The position numbers and the translations under genes were made by a program. A stretch of DNA of 64,000 bases from Chitinophagaceae bacterium (GTDB lineage Bacteria > Bacteroidota > Bacteroidia > Chitinophagales > Chitinophagaceae): positions 19,750 through 83,749 of the forward strand of contig CANBQT010000007.1 of NCBI GenBank assembly GCA_947371755.1, given 5' to 3'. This document shows, piece by piece, positions 9,957 to 19,337 of the stretch. The notes beneath the pieces were generated by a model. It had not been told where the DNA came from. It searched no databases and saw only the letters and a list, made by a program, of their open reading frames with translations. Every line of letters starts with the position of its first letter. Position 1 is the stretch's first letter.

Positions 9957-10234
9957 TGAAGAAAATCATTTTGGGAGCCGCATTACTTGTTACTATTGGT
10001 AATACTTATGCAAATACTTACACAACTTCTAGTGCATTACACATTTCTAAAAAAGGACCATTGAGACCTTCACATAATGATGCTAGTGTTGCAGCATTCA
10101 ATGCAATGTACCCTGGTGCAGTTTTAATTAAATGGCAGGCTAAGGGTGAAGGTGTTTATTGGGTTAGCTTTATATATAACGGAGTTAAAATGTCTGCAAA
10201 ATACAACTACTTAGGTGTGTATCTTGGAGCATAA
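9957..10234 (+). CDS. Small secreted PepSY-like protein, paralog 2 (supplied ORF starts at 9869; start at 9957 preferred)
   Basis: MKKIILGAALLVTIGNTYA signal peptide; clear paralog of 9481..9764 (FNAMYPGAVLIKWQAKGEGVYWVSFIYNGVKMSAKY). Confidence 0.75.
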
Positions 10235-10301
10235 TTGTATTCTTCAATAAGAAGTTTACAAAATCATTATACGGTTTAATCCCCTACTCGGTTTTATTAT
10301 A

Positions 10302-10340
10302 AAAAAGCACTTAGCAAGTTAAATTGACTAAGTGCTTTTT
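10302..10340. terminator. Rho-independent-type hairpin
   Basis: aaaaagcacttag ... ctaagtgcttttt inverted repeat. Confidence 0.75.
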
Positions 10341-10462
10341 CATTTCCAACATATAATTCTAAGGCTTTCTAAAACAATTCCCTCAATTCTTGCAATATTT
10401 TTTAATTTTTTCATCATTTTTATTTGATAACCTATATTTTAGTTTCAAATAAAATCAAAAAA

Positions 10463-11260
10463 ATGAAAAATTGGCAATTAGCATGTTTGATGCTTTTAGT
10501 TTCCTGTACGCAAACAAAAACACCATTGAGCACAATAGATCAGTTAAAATGGGTTGATCTTACATATAGTTTTGACAGCACCACTCTTTACTGGCCCAAC
10601 AATGTAAAACCATTTGAACACAATAAAGAATCAGAAGGTATTACAGCCTTAGGTTATTTTTATTCTTCATACTCTTTTTTCACGCCAGAACATGGAGGAA
10701 CCCATTTAGACGCACCAATCCACTTTTCCGCGAATAAATATACGGTTGATCAATTACCAATTGAAAGTTTAAAAGGCAACGCAGTAGTTATTGATGTTTC
10801 AGAAAAAGCATTAGCAAATAGGGATTATCAGGTACAGATCGAAGACATATTAAATTGGGAAAAAACAAATGGAACTATAGCAGAACAATCGATCATTTTA
10901 TTTAGAACAGGATATGGCAAATTCTATCCAAATCGAAAAGAATATTTCGGAACAGAAAAAACTGGTCCCATTGCAATTCCAGAACTTCATTTTCCCGGGG
11001 TTCATCCTGCAACGACTGAATGGTTATTGAAAAATAGAAATATCAAAGCCCTTGGACTCGATACACCAAGTATGGATTTTGGTCAATCCAAAGATTTTAA
11101 AACACATCAAATTCTTTTAGGGGCGAATAAAGTAGGTTTTGAAAATGTGGCTAATTTAGATCAATTGCCTGCAAAAAATATTTATGTCATTGCCTTACCT
11201 ATGAAAATCGGCAAAGGCAGTGGTGCTCCCCTGCATATCATTGCAGGAATAGCCAATTAA
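10463..11260 (+). CDS. Cyclase family protein (kynurenine formamidase/polyketide cyclase-like), lipoprotein
   Basis: Lipobox-like LLVSCTQT after the internal Met; HGGTHLDAPIHF cyclase signature; LGLDTPSMDFG. Confidence 0.88.
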   Translation: MKNWQLACLMLLVSCTQTKTPLSTIDQLKWVDLTYSFDSTTLYWPNNVKPFEHNKESEGITALGYFYSSYSFFTPEHGGTHLDAPIHFSANKYTVDQLPIESLKGNAVVIDVSEKALANRDYQVQIEDILNWEKTNGTIAEQSIILFRTGYGKFYPNRKEYFGTEKTGPIAIPELHFPGVHPATTEWLLKNRNIKALGLDTPSMDFGQSKDFKTHQILLGANKVGFENVANLDQLPAKNIYVIALPMKIGKGSGAPLHIIAGIAN

Positions 11261-11333
11261 TAACCCTCAAGATGAACTAAAATTCCTGAAAAACAGGTTA
11301 CACGAATAGGATTTCATAGTAAGCTCATTGCAG

Positions 11334-11362
11334 AAATAGTATCTAAATAGTAGATACTATTT
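11334..11362. terminator. Hairpin with T tract
   Basis: aaatagtatct - aaatagt - agatactattt followed by T run; lies between convergent genes. Confidence 0.6.
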
Positions 11363-11390
11363 TTTTTTAAAAATAATTGAGGGAAGGGAT

Positions 11391-12842
11391 CTAATGCAAA
11401 TGCCTCTTTCTTATTATTCCCCCTGATGTTTCTTTGATAGTACTTGCAAAAACAAATGCATTAGGATCTATTTCAGTAACCATGTTTTTCAGCTTTCTTA
11501 ATTCAAGCCTAGAAATAACAGTGAAAATAATATCGCAATCATCATGAACATCGAATTTTCCAGGCAAATACCCTCTCTCCCCTTTGTAAATGGTAATACC
11601 TCTTTTTAAATCGTTTACCAAGCTGAATTTAATTAGTTCACTTTTACCAGAAATAATAGTAACACCTGTAAATGCATTCATTCCTTCTATCACATAATCA
11701 ATTGTTTGAGATGCTGTGAAATAGGTTAACATGGAATACAAGGCGGTTTGAATTCCAAATTGTGTAGCTGCTAAAGAGAATATAATTATATTGATTCCTA
11801 ATATAATTTCACTGATCGTAAAACTTGAACGTCTAAGCGTATACAACGCCAGTACTTCAATCCCATCAACTGCACAACCAGCCCGCATCGTTAATCCAAT
11901 TCCAACGCCTAGAAAAAATCCACCAAAAATTGAAATCAATAACTTGTCGTTGGTGATTACTGGAAATTCAGGATACAGCAAACAAATACCCAGCAACACA
12001 ACCGTGAAAAATGTTTTAAATGCAAAACCTTTATTGATGGAGAAAAATGAGATGGCAATAAAGGGAAGGTTTGCCAGAACAATGACATATCCCAATGGAA
12101 AATCATACACTTCATGTATCAAAAGTGATATTCCTGTAATACCACCGTCAAAGAAATGATTGGGCATGAGAAAACCCTTTAAAGCGAATGAAGTAATGAT
12201 TACACCAAATAGTATAAGTAGCATGTCCGAAATATTGGATTCATGATTTTTGATGGTATGTGGACTTTCAATGCTTGACTGTAATACAATCAAATTTTTA
12301 TCCTGTTTGGCTGCCAAATGATTGATGGCTGTTTTGGTAAAATATCGATGAGACATTAAAAATTGTACCTGTTGCTCCTGCCATTCATATTTATTATTTA
12401 CAATTTTTTGATCTAAAAACTCCAAAAAAAGTGACTCAGCAGTAAGTGTATAATCATCTGTTCCCAAATAATATAAATCTGCATCACATAAAATTTGAGC
12501 TAGATGAGATTGGGGCGATTGGGGCAACTTCGTGGCCATGATGATCGAACAGATGGATTCAATGTCCTCCTCAGAAAAATGAAACTGTGGAAGACTTTCA
12601 CGAGCAATTCGACAGGATTCTTCTTCATGTCCTATATAAACTTCTAAAAAACCAGCATCATGATAAGCAGCTGCTGTTAACAGGATTTCTAATTGTTTTC
12701 CAGTTACCCTTTCAGCATCTGCAAGTAACGCTGCATGCATAATTACTTTTTCTGTGTGGCTGATATCGTGATAAGAAATATTGGGAGGCAACTCTCTACT
12801 TAAAATATCTAAAATATATGATTGAGCTGCTGCAGATTGCAT
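11391..12842 (-). CDS. Fusion of an N-terminal HD domain with a C-terminal YitT-type membrane protein (DUF161 + DUF2179)
   Basis: N-term YHDISHTEKVIMHA...AAYHDAGF...CDADLYYLG (HD pattern). C-term multi-TM MPNHFFDGGITGISLLIHEVYDFPLG, RAGCAVDGIEVLAL, then GKFDVHDDCDIIFTVISRLELRKLKNMVTEIDPNAFV. Confidence 0.85.
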   Translation of the reverse strand: MQSAAAQSYILDILSRELPPNISYHDISHTEKVIMHAALLADAERVTGKQLEILLTAAAYHDAGFLEVYIGHEEESCRIARESLPQFHFSEEDIESICSIIMATKLPQSPQSHLAQILCDADLYYLGTDDYTLTAESLFLEFLDQKIVNNKYEWQEQQVQFLMSHRYFTKTAINHLAAKQDKNLIVLQSSIESPHTIKNHESNISDMLLILFGVIITSFALKGFLMPNHFFDGGITGISLLIHEVYDFPLGYVIVLANLPFIAISFFSINKGFAFKTFFTVVLLGICLLYPEFPVITNDKLLISIFGGFFLGVGIGLTMRAGCAVDGIEVLALYTLRRSSFTISEIILGINIIIFSLAATQFGIQTALYSMLTYFTASQTIDYVIEGMNAFTGVTIISGKSELIKFSLVNDLKRGITIYKGERGYLPGKFDVHDDCDIIFTVISRLELRKLKNMVTEIDPNAFVFASTIKETSGGIIRKRHLH

Positions 12843-13212
12843 AAGTATGAAAGTTATTATTAATATAAATGGGGGATCCTCAACAAATTTGTAAAATCAA
12901 ACAATTTTATGAAAATAGTTTTAAATGTATAGAAAATCAAATTGCGGCCTTCTATTATCAAATATTTTCTCCAAAAAGATACTATTTATATTTAATGGCA
13001 TATCATCAGACTAGCATATATAATTGTACTATTTGATCAATTTGTTAAATTCGTGAAGAAATTAATATAATATATGCTTTAAAATTCTTAATATGCAATA
13101 AGTAAACATATATAATAAATTTACTTATTGATGTTTACACCCCCCTATAACTGGTATTTGAATCTTTAAACTAAAGATTCAGTTTAATAGAATTTATCCA
13201 AGCCAACTGCTT

Positions 13213-16200
13213 ATGAGACAATTAAATACTGTACTCCGATTTTGGTATGTGTCAATACCATTGTTTCTATTTATTCTTAGTGCACCAAAAACAGTTGGGG
13301 CTCAACAATTAGTAATAGACAGTTTCGCAGTATTTGGAGGTAACGGACTCTGCCCTTTTGATAAAGGACAAACCACATGCTTAAGTCCTGGATGCTCAGT
13401 AATTATTGGTTCATCCACCAATATTACAGGTGGATCAATAGGTAGTTATAAACTGATACAAGCAAATGGTAGCAATATTTTATCGAGTAATTTAGTTAGC
13501 GGTGGCTCTATTGTTCTAAAAAACAATAGTAGCATGAAAGGAAAAATATCCATTACAAATATTCTTTCCAATACCGGTATTGTTTTTCAGGCAGGAACTT
13601 CAACCAAAATTGTTGGTGATCTTGATATTGCAGGGAATAGTACAATTGCAACTAGCGGCAGTAGTAGTGTTACAGGAAAAGTTACCCATCCAAACGGAAC
13701 TACATATACTGGACCGCTTCCAAGCCTTGGTAATGTTTTAGCTACTCCTAGCCTTCCCACCTTACCTATCATGCCACCTATCACTGTTTTTCCTGCAGCA
13801 GGAACAACAAATATTACTGCTACCAAAACAATAAGTCCAGGCTCTTATGGCAACATTACACTTACCGGTAGTCAAACCATCACATTATCTGGTACCGGCA
13901 TATATGTATTTAACAGCATTCAGTGCACAGGGGCTACAAATAATTTTGTTTTTGATTTTAAAAATGACCCAACAGGAACTATTAAAATATTAGTGTATGG
14001 AGATGTGAATTTGAACAAATGTGCCGCAACATTACTCAATGGCGGAAGTGCAAACAGGATTTATTCCGAAACACATGGTAACGGCAAATCATATAACGAT
14101 GCAACCTGTGCCTGGAATATTGCAAATGGCGCTACCACTTCTGTATCCAAATGGCTTGGTACTATCTGGTCTCCGTATGCAGCTGTATATATAGGAACGG
14201 GTGCTGGACAGACAAATTATACAGGTGCGATCTGGAGTGGCACACAGGTTAGTATTGGGAATTCGGTCAACATTACTTTCGCACCTTTTCAAAATTGCAG
14301 TACCCCAAATGTAAATGCCGGTTTAGATCAGCAATTAACCTGCGCTAATCCCTCTATACAATTGCATGGATCATCAACTTCAAATAACGTATCATATAGT
14401 TGGACAGAATTGAATGGTATAGCCATCACTAATGGCGCCAATACGGCGAATCCTACAGTATCAAATGAAGGAACTTATATTTTAAAAGTAACCAATCTCA
14501 ACGGTGGGTGCAGTGCAACTGATACTGTTGTGGTTAAATTCATTCCTTGTATTTTACCGTATTATCCACCTCCTGTAAATGGTAAAGTGGCCACTACAAA
14601 TCTAATAGGTGCTGAATTAAGCTCCTTGGCTGCAAATTTTGGTAATGTCTTAGATACAGCCAAAGCAATTTTTATCATTCAAGGGAATAATGTTTTTGTA
14701 GAAGTAATTTCATTACTAGGTCAAACCCAAACATTATCGAATCTTTTACAATCCAGTTATGGATTAACTGATACAGTTGATAATGGACCTAATTCCCTTA
14801 TCATCACTGGAAAGATTCCCATTGCAAATCTTACTTCTTTAAATAGCCTTACCAATTTAATAGATTTCGTTCGACCTTTATCACCACCACTTCGAAATAT
14901 TGGAATTATTACATCACAGGGAGATAGTGTGATCCATAGTAATTTTGTACGTGGAGGTTATGATATTAGTGGAAAAGGAGTTAAAATTGGAGTCATTTCT
15001 GACAGTTATAATTCTTTATTGGGTAATCCTGAACAAACTGATATACTAAATGGCGACTTGCCAGGTATTGGTAATACAAAACATAATATTCCAGTAAAAG
15101 TGCTTAAGGAATATCCTTATGGCAGCTCTACAGATGAGGGGAGGGCTATGTTGCAGATTATTCATGATATAGCTCCTGATGCTACTTTGGATTTTAGAAC
15201 AGGATTTATTTCAGCAGGTGATTTTGCGCAAGGTATATTAGAATTACAAAAAGATGGATGTAACATTATTGTAGATGATGTAACCTATATTAATGATCCA
15301 TTTTTTCAAGATGGACCTATCTCTAAAGCAATAGATAGTGTGGCAGCAAAAGGCGTAACTTATTTTGCAGCTGCTGGAAATTATGGATCACAATCCTATG
15401 CAGCAACATTTAATCCAGTCCCTGCTCCAAATGGCATTGTAGGATATGCACATAATTTTGGTGGTGGATCAATATTTCAAAATGACTCATTGTATGCAGG
15501 TACTTATACCCTGGTATTACAATGGCAGGATTCGGTCTATTCCCTTGGGCAAACCAGTCCGGGAACATCAACAGATCTGGACATTTATCTGACTGATGGA
15601 AATGGTAAAACTTTGTTTGGCTTTAATAGAAATAATGTAGCGGGAGATCCAATTGAGATTTTACCTTTTACCGTTACTGCCTCTACCGCAGCCAATTTGA
15701 TGATCATCCAAGCGAATGGTAACAAACCTGTTAATTTCAAATATGTTGTATTCAGGGGTAAATTAAAAATGAACAACTTCAGTTCAGGTAATTCAACCAT
15801 TGTTGGTCATGCAAATGCACAAGGTGGGATGGCTGTAGGAGCTGTACGATATACAAGAACACCAGCATATGGCATTAATCCTTCTGAATTAGAAACCTTT
15901 TCTTCACTCGGAGGGACTATAGTGAATGGTACAGTAAGAAATAAACCTGATTTTGTTGCTCCAGACGGAGTAAGCACTACTGTTAATTTTGGTTCGATTA
16001 ATATAAGCGGAACATCTTTCCCTAGCTTTTTCGGCACATCTGCCGCTGCACCGCATGCTGCTGCAGTAGCCGCATTATTGATAGAAGGAAAGAAAAAATT
16101 TGCAAATGAAACAATCAGTCCAGAAAAAATAAAAGCACTATTAATCAATTCAGCACTTCCTATTCTTGCTTCTGGTTTTAATTTTAATAGCGGGAATGGA

Positions 16201-19200
16201 TTAATTCAGGCTGACTCTGCGATGAAAACATTTGCCGCCCCCAAACCGGTTGCTACTAAAATAATTGTAACCAATCCAGATCCAACCATCGTTCCCGGTA
16301 CTCAACCATTAGATGTTACCATCAAAGGAAATTATTTTGATAACAATACACAGGTATTATTCAGAGGTGAGGCACTACCTACCGCCTTAGTGAATTCTAC
16401 TACTGTAAATACAACTATTCCAACTTTCTTGGGCAATCCTCCTATTCAAACTTTTAATGCCCCTAAGTCGAGTGTTAAAAATGATGGAGGTGCTTCTGAT
16501 ACCTTGCGTTTTTTTACTCCGCTAAAAAAGACAATTACCGTAACTGCTGAGAATAAAACAAAAAAATATGGAGAGAAATTACCAGTCTTTACGTCAACTA
16601 TTTTGGTGGATAGTATTCCCTTAGATCAAACAACTTTCACACTGCAGCAACTAGGATTAGATGAAATTTCATATACCACACCTGCAACAAGTTTCAGTAA
16701 TACCGGCATCTATTTTATTGCGCCATCAATGAGAATTTTGAACTTGACGGATCCTTTTGATATTTCATTAACTGAGAAATTTAATTATGTATTTACTAAT
16801 GGCGAATTGAATATTCAAAAATTGCCTTTATTAATTACACCAAAAGACACTACGATTACTTATGGCAGTAGAATAGCTAATATAGGATTCAATTACAATT
16901 TCGTCGACACTAGTGTGTCCTCAGATGATAAATTAAAATTATTAGATTCAATTTCTACCATTCATCAATCATTCATAAATGATACAATTATTGCTTTGGT
17001 TAGCGGAAAAGCCATTGTAAGTGGGCAAACACTTTCTGATGCAGCGCTCAATAGCCTAAGTTTTATGGCTAGTGGTAAAGCAATTGTAAGTGGTAAAGCC
17101 ATCGTTAGCGGTAAAGCCATTGTAAGTGGGAAAGCCATTGTGAGCAATCTTCAGGTTTCTGATACAACCTGGGCTATAGATGTTCCCGCCACTACAATAC
17201 TTAATTATCAAAACAATGATTCAGTTGTTAATTTGGTAAATGGCAAAGCCATTGTGAGTGGAAAAGCCATCGTTAGTGGAAAGGCAATTGTGAGTGGGAA
17301 AGCCATTGTAAGCGGTAAAGCCATAGTAAGTGGCCTGACAATTTTAAATAGCGCCAATACAAATGACACAACGAATAATCATTTGGTAGTAATTGTGGAT
17401 TCAACAGATGTAGCTGGATCTTCTAATGAATTATCAGATATTAAATCAATCAATTTGATCACTGGATTAAACGTAGGTGCCAATACAATTGTTCCAGGAG
17501 CGATGCTTTCAAATAATTTTGAAATCAGATACGGACTTGGCCACCTCAATATTTTACCCGCTGAATTAACGATAAAAACAAATGACACTGCATTCTATTA
17601 TGGCAATAACCCGGTTTATGCTGATAGTATCACAGGTTTTCTTTATGAAGATACTATAGCTAATACCATCAATGGATCAGCAACACATCAGATATTGGAT
17701 ACAGTTAATCATGTCATAATCAATTCCAATCCGGTTCCTGCAGGTGTTTATAAAGTTATCCCTTCTAATTTGCCTTTGATTAATCCATCGAATTACATTG
17801 TAAATTATATATCTGGAATCCTTACAATTAAACAGGATACCATTATCGCCAAAGTAGTTGACACATCCCGTTTCTATGGCTATGCCAATCCAGCATTTAC
17901 TATTCAATACAAAGGATTTATCAATGGTGAAAATGAAAATAATGCCTTCAGCACTTTGCCCATCGCTTCTACAAATGCTTTGATCAATTCGAATGTAGGC
18001 CAATACCCTATCAATTTAACGGGTGGACTTTCTAAAAATTATTGGGTGATAAATTCTTCTGGTATTTTAACGATTAAACAAGATACTTTAATTGCAAAGG
18101 CAGTAGATACTTCACGTGCATATGGTGCCGCCAATCCGTTGTTCAGAATCGAATATGCAGGATTTGTAAATGGAGAAAAACCAAGTAATAGTTTGAGTAT
18201 TATTCCTATAGCATCAACTGTAGCAGGTACTAATTCGCCAGTTGGAACATATGATATCAATTTGTCTGCTGGTTCCGCAACCAACTATACTATCCTTAAT
18301 AGTAAAGGGGTTTTAACTGTGAATCCTACTACACTTACAGTAAAAGTAAATGACAAATTTATAATTGATGATGTTGCCTCACCTAGCTTCACTGTAACCT
18401 ATTCAGGATTTTTGAATAACGACAGCCTGAATGCAATTGTTTCAGGGCCAATATTCACTATCTCTCCCATCTATAAAGTTGAGCAACCTGGTATTTACAA
18501 TGTGTCTGCATCTGGTATTACATTATCCAATAATGCAAATTATTCGATCAATTATTTACCAGGAAAGCTCTATGTTAATTCAGATGATGGATATGGGGTT
18601 ACAGTTAGTTTAAAATGTGTTCAAGTTTTAACCAATAGCCCAACTGGATTTGGTTATGTAGCTCAATTTGCATACAATAACCCTAATAAATATTCGGTGT
18701 ATGTTCCTTTAGGTACTAGCAACCAAATAACAACAGTTACCGGAGGTAAATTTAGCGGGCAGCCACCTTATATATTCACACCTGGAACAGGCACATTCAA
18801 TGTATATTTCAATGGAAGTACCATTACTTGGAAATTAATAACACCTATTAAAAACAATACAAGTGTTTCTAATGCGAGTGCAAATTCATCCTCTCCAAAA
18901 TGTTCCATTCCAATTATATTGCAAGCGGCGAATCTTGCAACTATCAACATGGTGAATGCTGATATGAATCAAAATGAAGGAGATAAAAATTTCATCCCTT
19001 ATCCTAATCCTACAAAAGGTTTGGTACAGTTTAATATCCCTAATTCTATTATCACTGAAAAAGATGTAGAAGTATTTGGGGAAACCGGTATCAGATACTT
19101 TGTAACACTTAATGGGAATCCAGCTAATGGCAAATTCTCTTTAGACTTTTCAAGACTAGTAAATGGAATTTATTTAATTAAGGTCAAAACAAATAATGGA

Positions 19201-19230
19201 TTTAAAGAATATAGAATTATAAAACTTTAA
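13213..19230 (+). CDS. 2005-aa T9SS-exported multidomain protein: N-terminal beta-rich domain, S8/S53-like peptidase domain, IPT/TIG-like segment, about six MBG domains, GKAIVS hexapeptide blocks, T9SS type A sorting domain
   Basis: Signal peptide; DISGKGVKIGVISDSYN, DEGRAMLQIIHDIAP, FFGTSAAAPHAAAVAALL; repeated YG..NP.F...Y.GF.NGE MBG motifs; C-term YPNPTKGLVQFNIPN...GIYLIKVKTNNGFKEYRIIKL. Confidence 0.88.
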   Translation: MRQLNTVLRFWYVSIPLFLFILSAPKTVGAQQLVIDSFAVFGGNGLCPFDKGQTTCLSPGCSVIIGSSTNITGGSIGSYKLIQANGSNILSSNLVSGGSIVLKNNSSMKGKISITNILSNTGIVFQAGTSTKIVGDLDIAGNSTIATSGSSSVTGKVTHPNGTTYTGPLPSLGNVLATPSLPTLPIMPPITVFPAAGTTNITATKTISPGSYGNITLTGSQTITLSGTGIYVFNSIQCTGATNNFVFDFKNDPTGTIKILVYGDVNLNKCAATLLNGGSANRIYSETHGNGKSYNDATCAWNIANGATTSVSKWLGTIWSPYAAVYIGTGAGQTNYTGAIWSGTQVSIGNSVNITFAPFQNCSTPNVNAGLDQQLTCANPSIQLHGSSTSNNVSYSWTELNGIAITNGANTANPTVSNEGTYILKVTNLNGGCSATDTVVVKFIPCILPYYPPPVNGKVATTNLIGAELSSLAANFGNVLDTAKAIFIIQGNNVFVEVISLLGQTQTLSNLLQSSYGLTDTVDNGPNSLIITGKIPIANLTSLNSLTNLIDFVRPLSPPLRNIGIITSQGDSVIHSNFVRGGYDISGKGVKIGVISDSYNSLLGNPEQTDILNGDLPGIGNTKHNIPVKVLKEYPYGSSTDEGRAMLQIIHDIAPDATLDFRTGFISAGDFAQGILELQKDGCNIIVDDVTYINDPFFQDGPISKAIDSVAAKGVTYFAAAGNYGSQSYAATFNPVPAPNGIVGYAHNFGGGSIFQNDSLYAGTYTLVLQWQDSVYSLGQTSPGTSTDLDIYLTDGNGKTLFGFNRNNVAGDPIEILPFTVTASTAANLMIIQANGNKPVNFKYVVFRGKLKMNNFSSGNSTIVGHANAQGGMAVGAVRYTRTPAYGINPSELETFSSLGGTIVNGTVRNKPDFVAPDGVSTTVNFGSINISGTSFPSFFGTSAAAPHAAAVAALLIEGKKKFANETISPEKIKALLINSALPILASGFNFNSGNGLIQADSAMKTFAAPKPVATKIIVTNPDPTIVPGTQPLDVTIKGNYFDNNTQVLFRGEALPTALVNSTTVNTTIPTFLGNPPIQTFNAPKSSVKNDGGASDTLRFFTPLKKTITVTAENKTKKYGEKLPVFTSTILVDSIPLDQTTFTLQQLGLDEISYTTPATSFSNTGIYFIAPSMRILNLTDPFDISLTEKFNYVFTNGELNIQKLPLLITPKDTTITYGSRIANIGFNYNFVDTSVSSDDKLKLLDSISTIHQSFINDTIIALVSGKAIVSGQTLSDAALNSLSFMASGKAIVSGKAIVSGKAIVSGKAIVSNLQVSDTTWAIDVPATTILNYQNNDSVVNLVNGKAIVSGKAIVSGKAIVSGKAIVSGKAIVSGLTILNSANTNDTTNNHLVVIVDSTDVAGSSNELSDIKSINLITGLNVGANTIVPGAMLSNNFEIRYGLGHLNILPAELTIKTNDTAFYYGNNPVYADSITGFLYEDTIANTINGSATHQILDTVNHVIINSNPVPAGVYKVIPSNLPLINPSNYIVNYISGILTIKQDTIIAKVVDTSRFYGYANPAFTIQYKGFINGENENNAFSTLPIASTNALINSNVGQYPINLTGGLSKNYWVINSSGILTIKQDTLIAKAVDTSRAYGAANPLFRIEYAGFVNGEKPSNSLSIIPIASTVAGTNSPVGTYDINLSAGSATNYTILNSKGVLTVNPTTLTVKVNDKFIIDDVASPSFTVTYSGFLNNDSLNAIVSGPIFTISPIYKVEQPGIYNVSASGITLSNNANYSINYLPGKLYVNSDDGYGVTVSLKCVQVLTNSPTGFGYVAQFAYNNPNKYSVYVPLGTSNQITTVTGGKFSGQPPYIFTPGTGTFNVYFNGSTITWKLITPIKNNTSVSNASANSSSPKCSIPIILQAANLATINMVNADMNQNEGDKNFIPYPNPTKGLVQFNIPNSIITEKDVEVFGETGIRYFVTLNGNPANGKFSLDFSRLVNGIYLIKVKTNNGFKEYRIIKL
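17002..17331 (+). repeat. 18-bp / GKAIVS hexapeptide repeats: one isolated copy, a block of 4 (17071-17145) and a block of 5 (17242-17331)
   Basis: Direct reading: amino acids GKAIVS repeated with varying wobble codons (ggt/gga/ggg/ggc; gca/gcc; att/atc/ata; gta/gtt/gtg; agt/agc). Confidence 0.97.
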
Positions 19231-19256
19231 TTAAAATCAGTTATTTTGATCAATCT

Positions 19257-19288
19257 AAAATTGAGGTATTGAATGATACCTCAATTTT
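19257..19288. terminator. Rho-independent-type hairpin
   Basis: aaaattgaggtat - tgaatg - atacctcaatttt perfect 13-bp stem. Confidence 0.8.
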
Positions 19289-19337
19289 ATTTTACTGTTA
19301 GATTGTCATTTTCAATTATTTTGAATTTTGTAACGTT

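Noticed and set aside
9180-10340. tRNA-associated integrative element
   Set aside because: No integrase and no repeated tRNA 3' end seen nearby; the genes after the tRNA are ordinary small secreted paralogs.
12843-13212. Long AT-rich intergenic region as a possible ncRNA
   Set aside because: No clear hairpin, promoter plus terminator pair or recognised RNA family; probably the divergent promoter region.
16965-17147. Antisense ORF with MALPLT repeats
   Set aside because: It is only the reverse complement of the GKAIVS codon repeats inside the sense CDS; no independent support.
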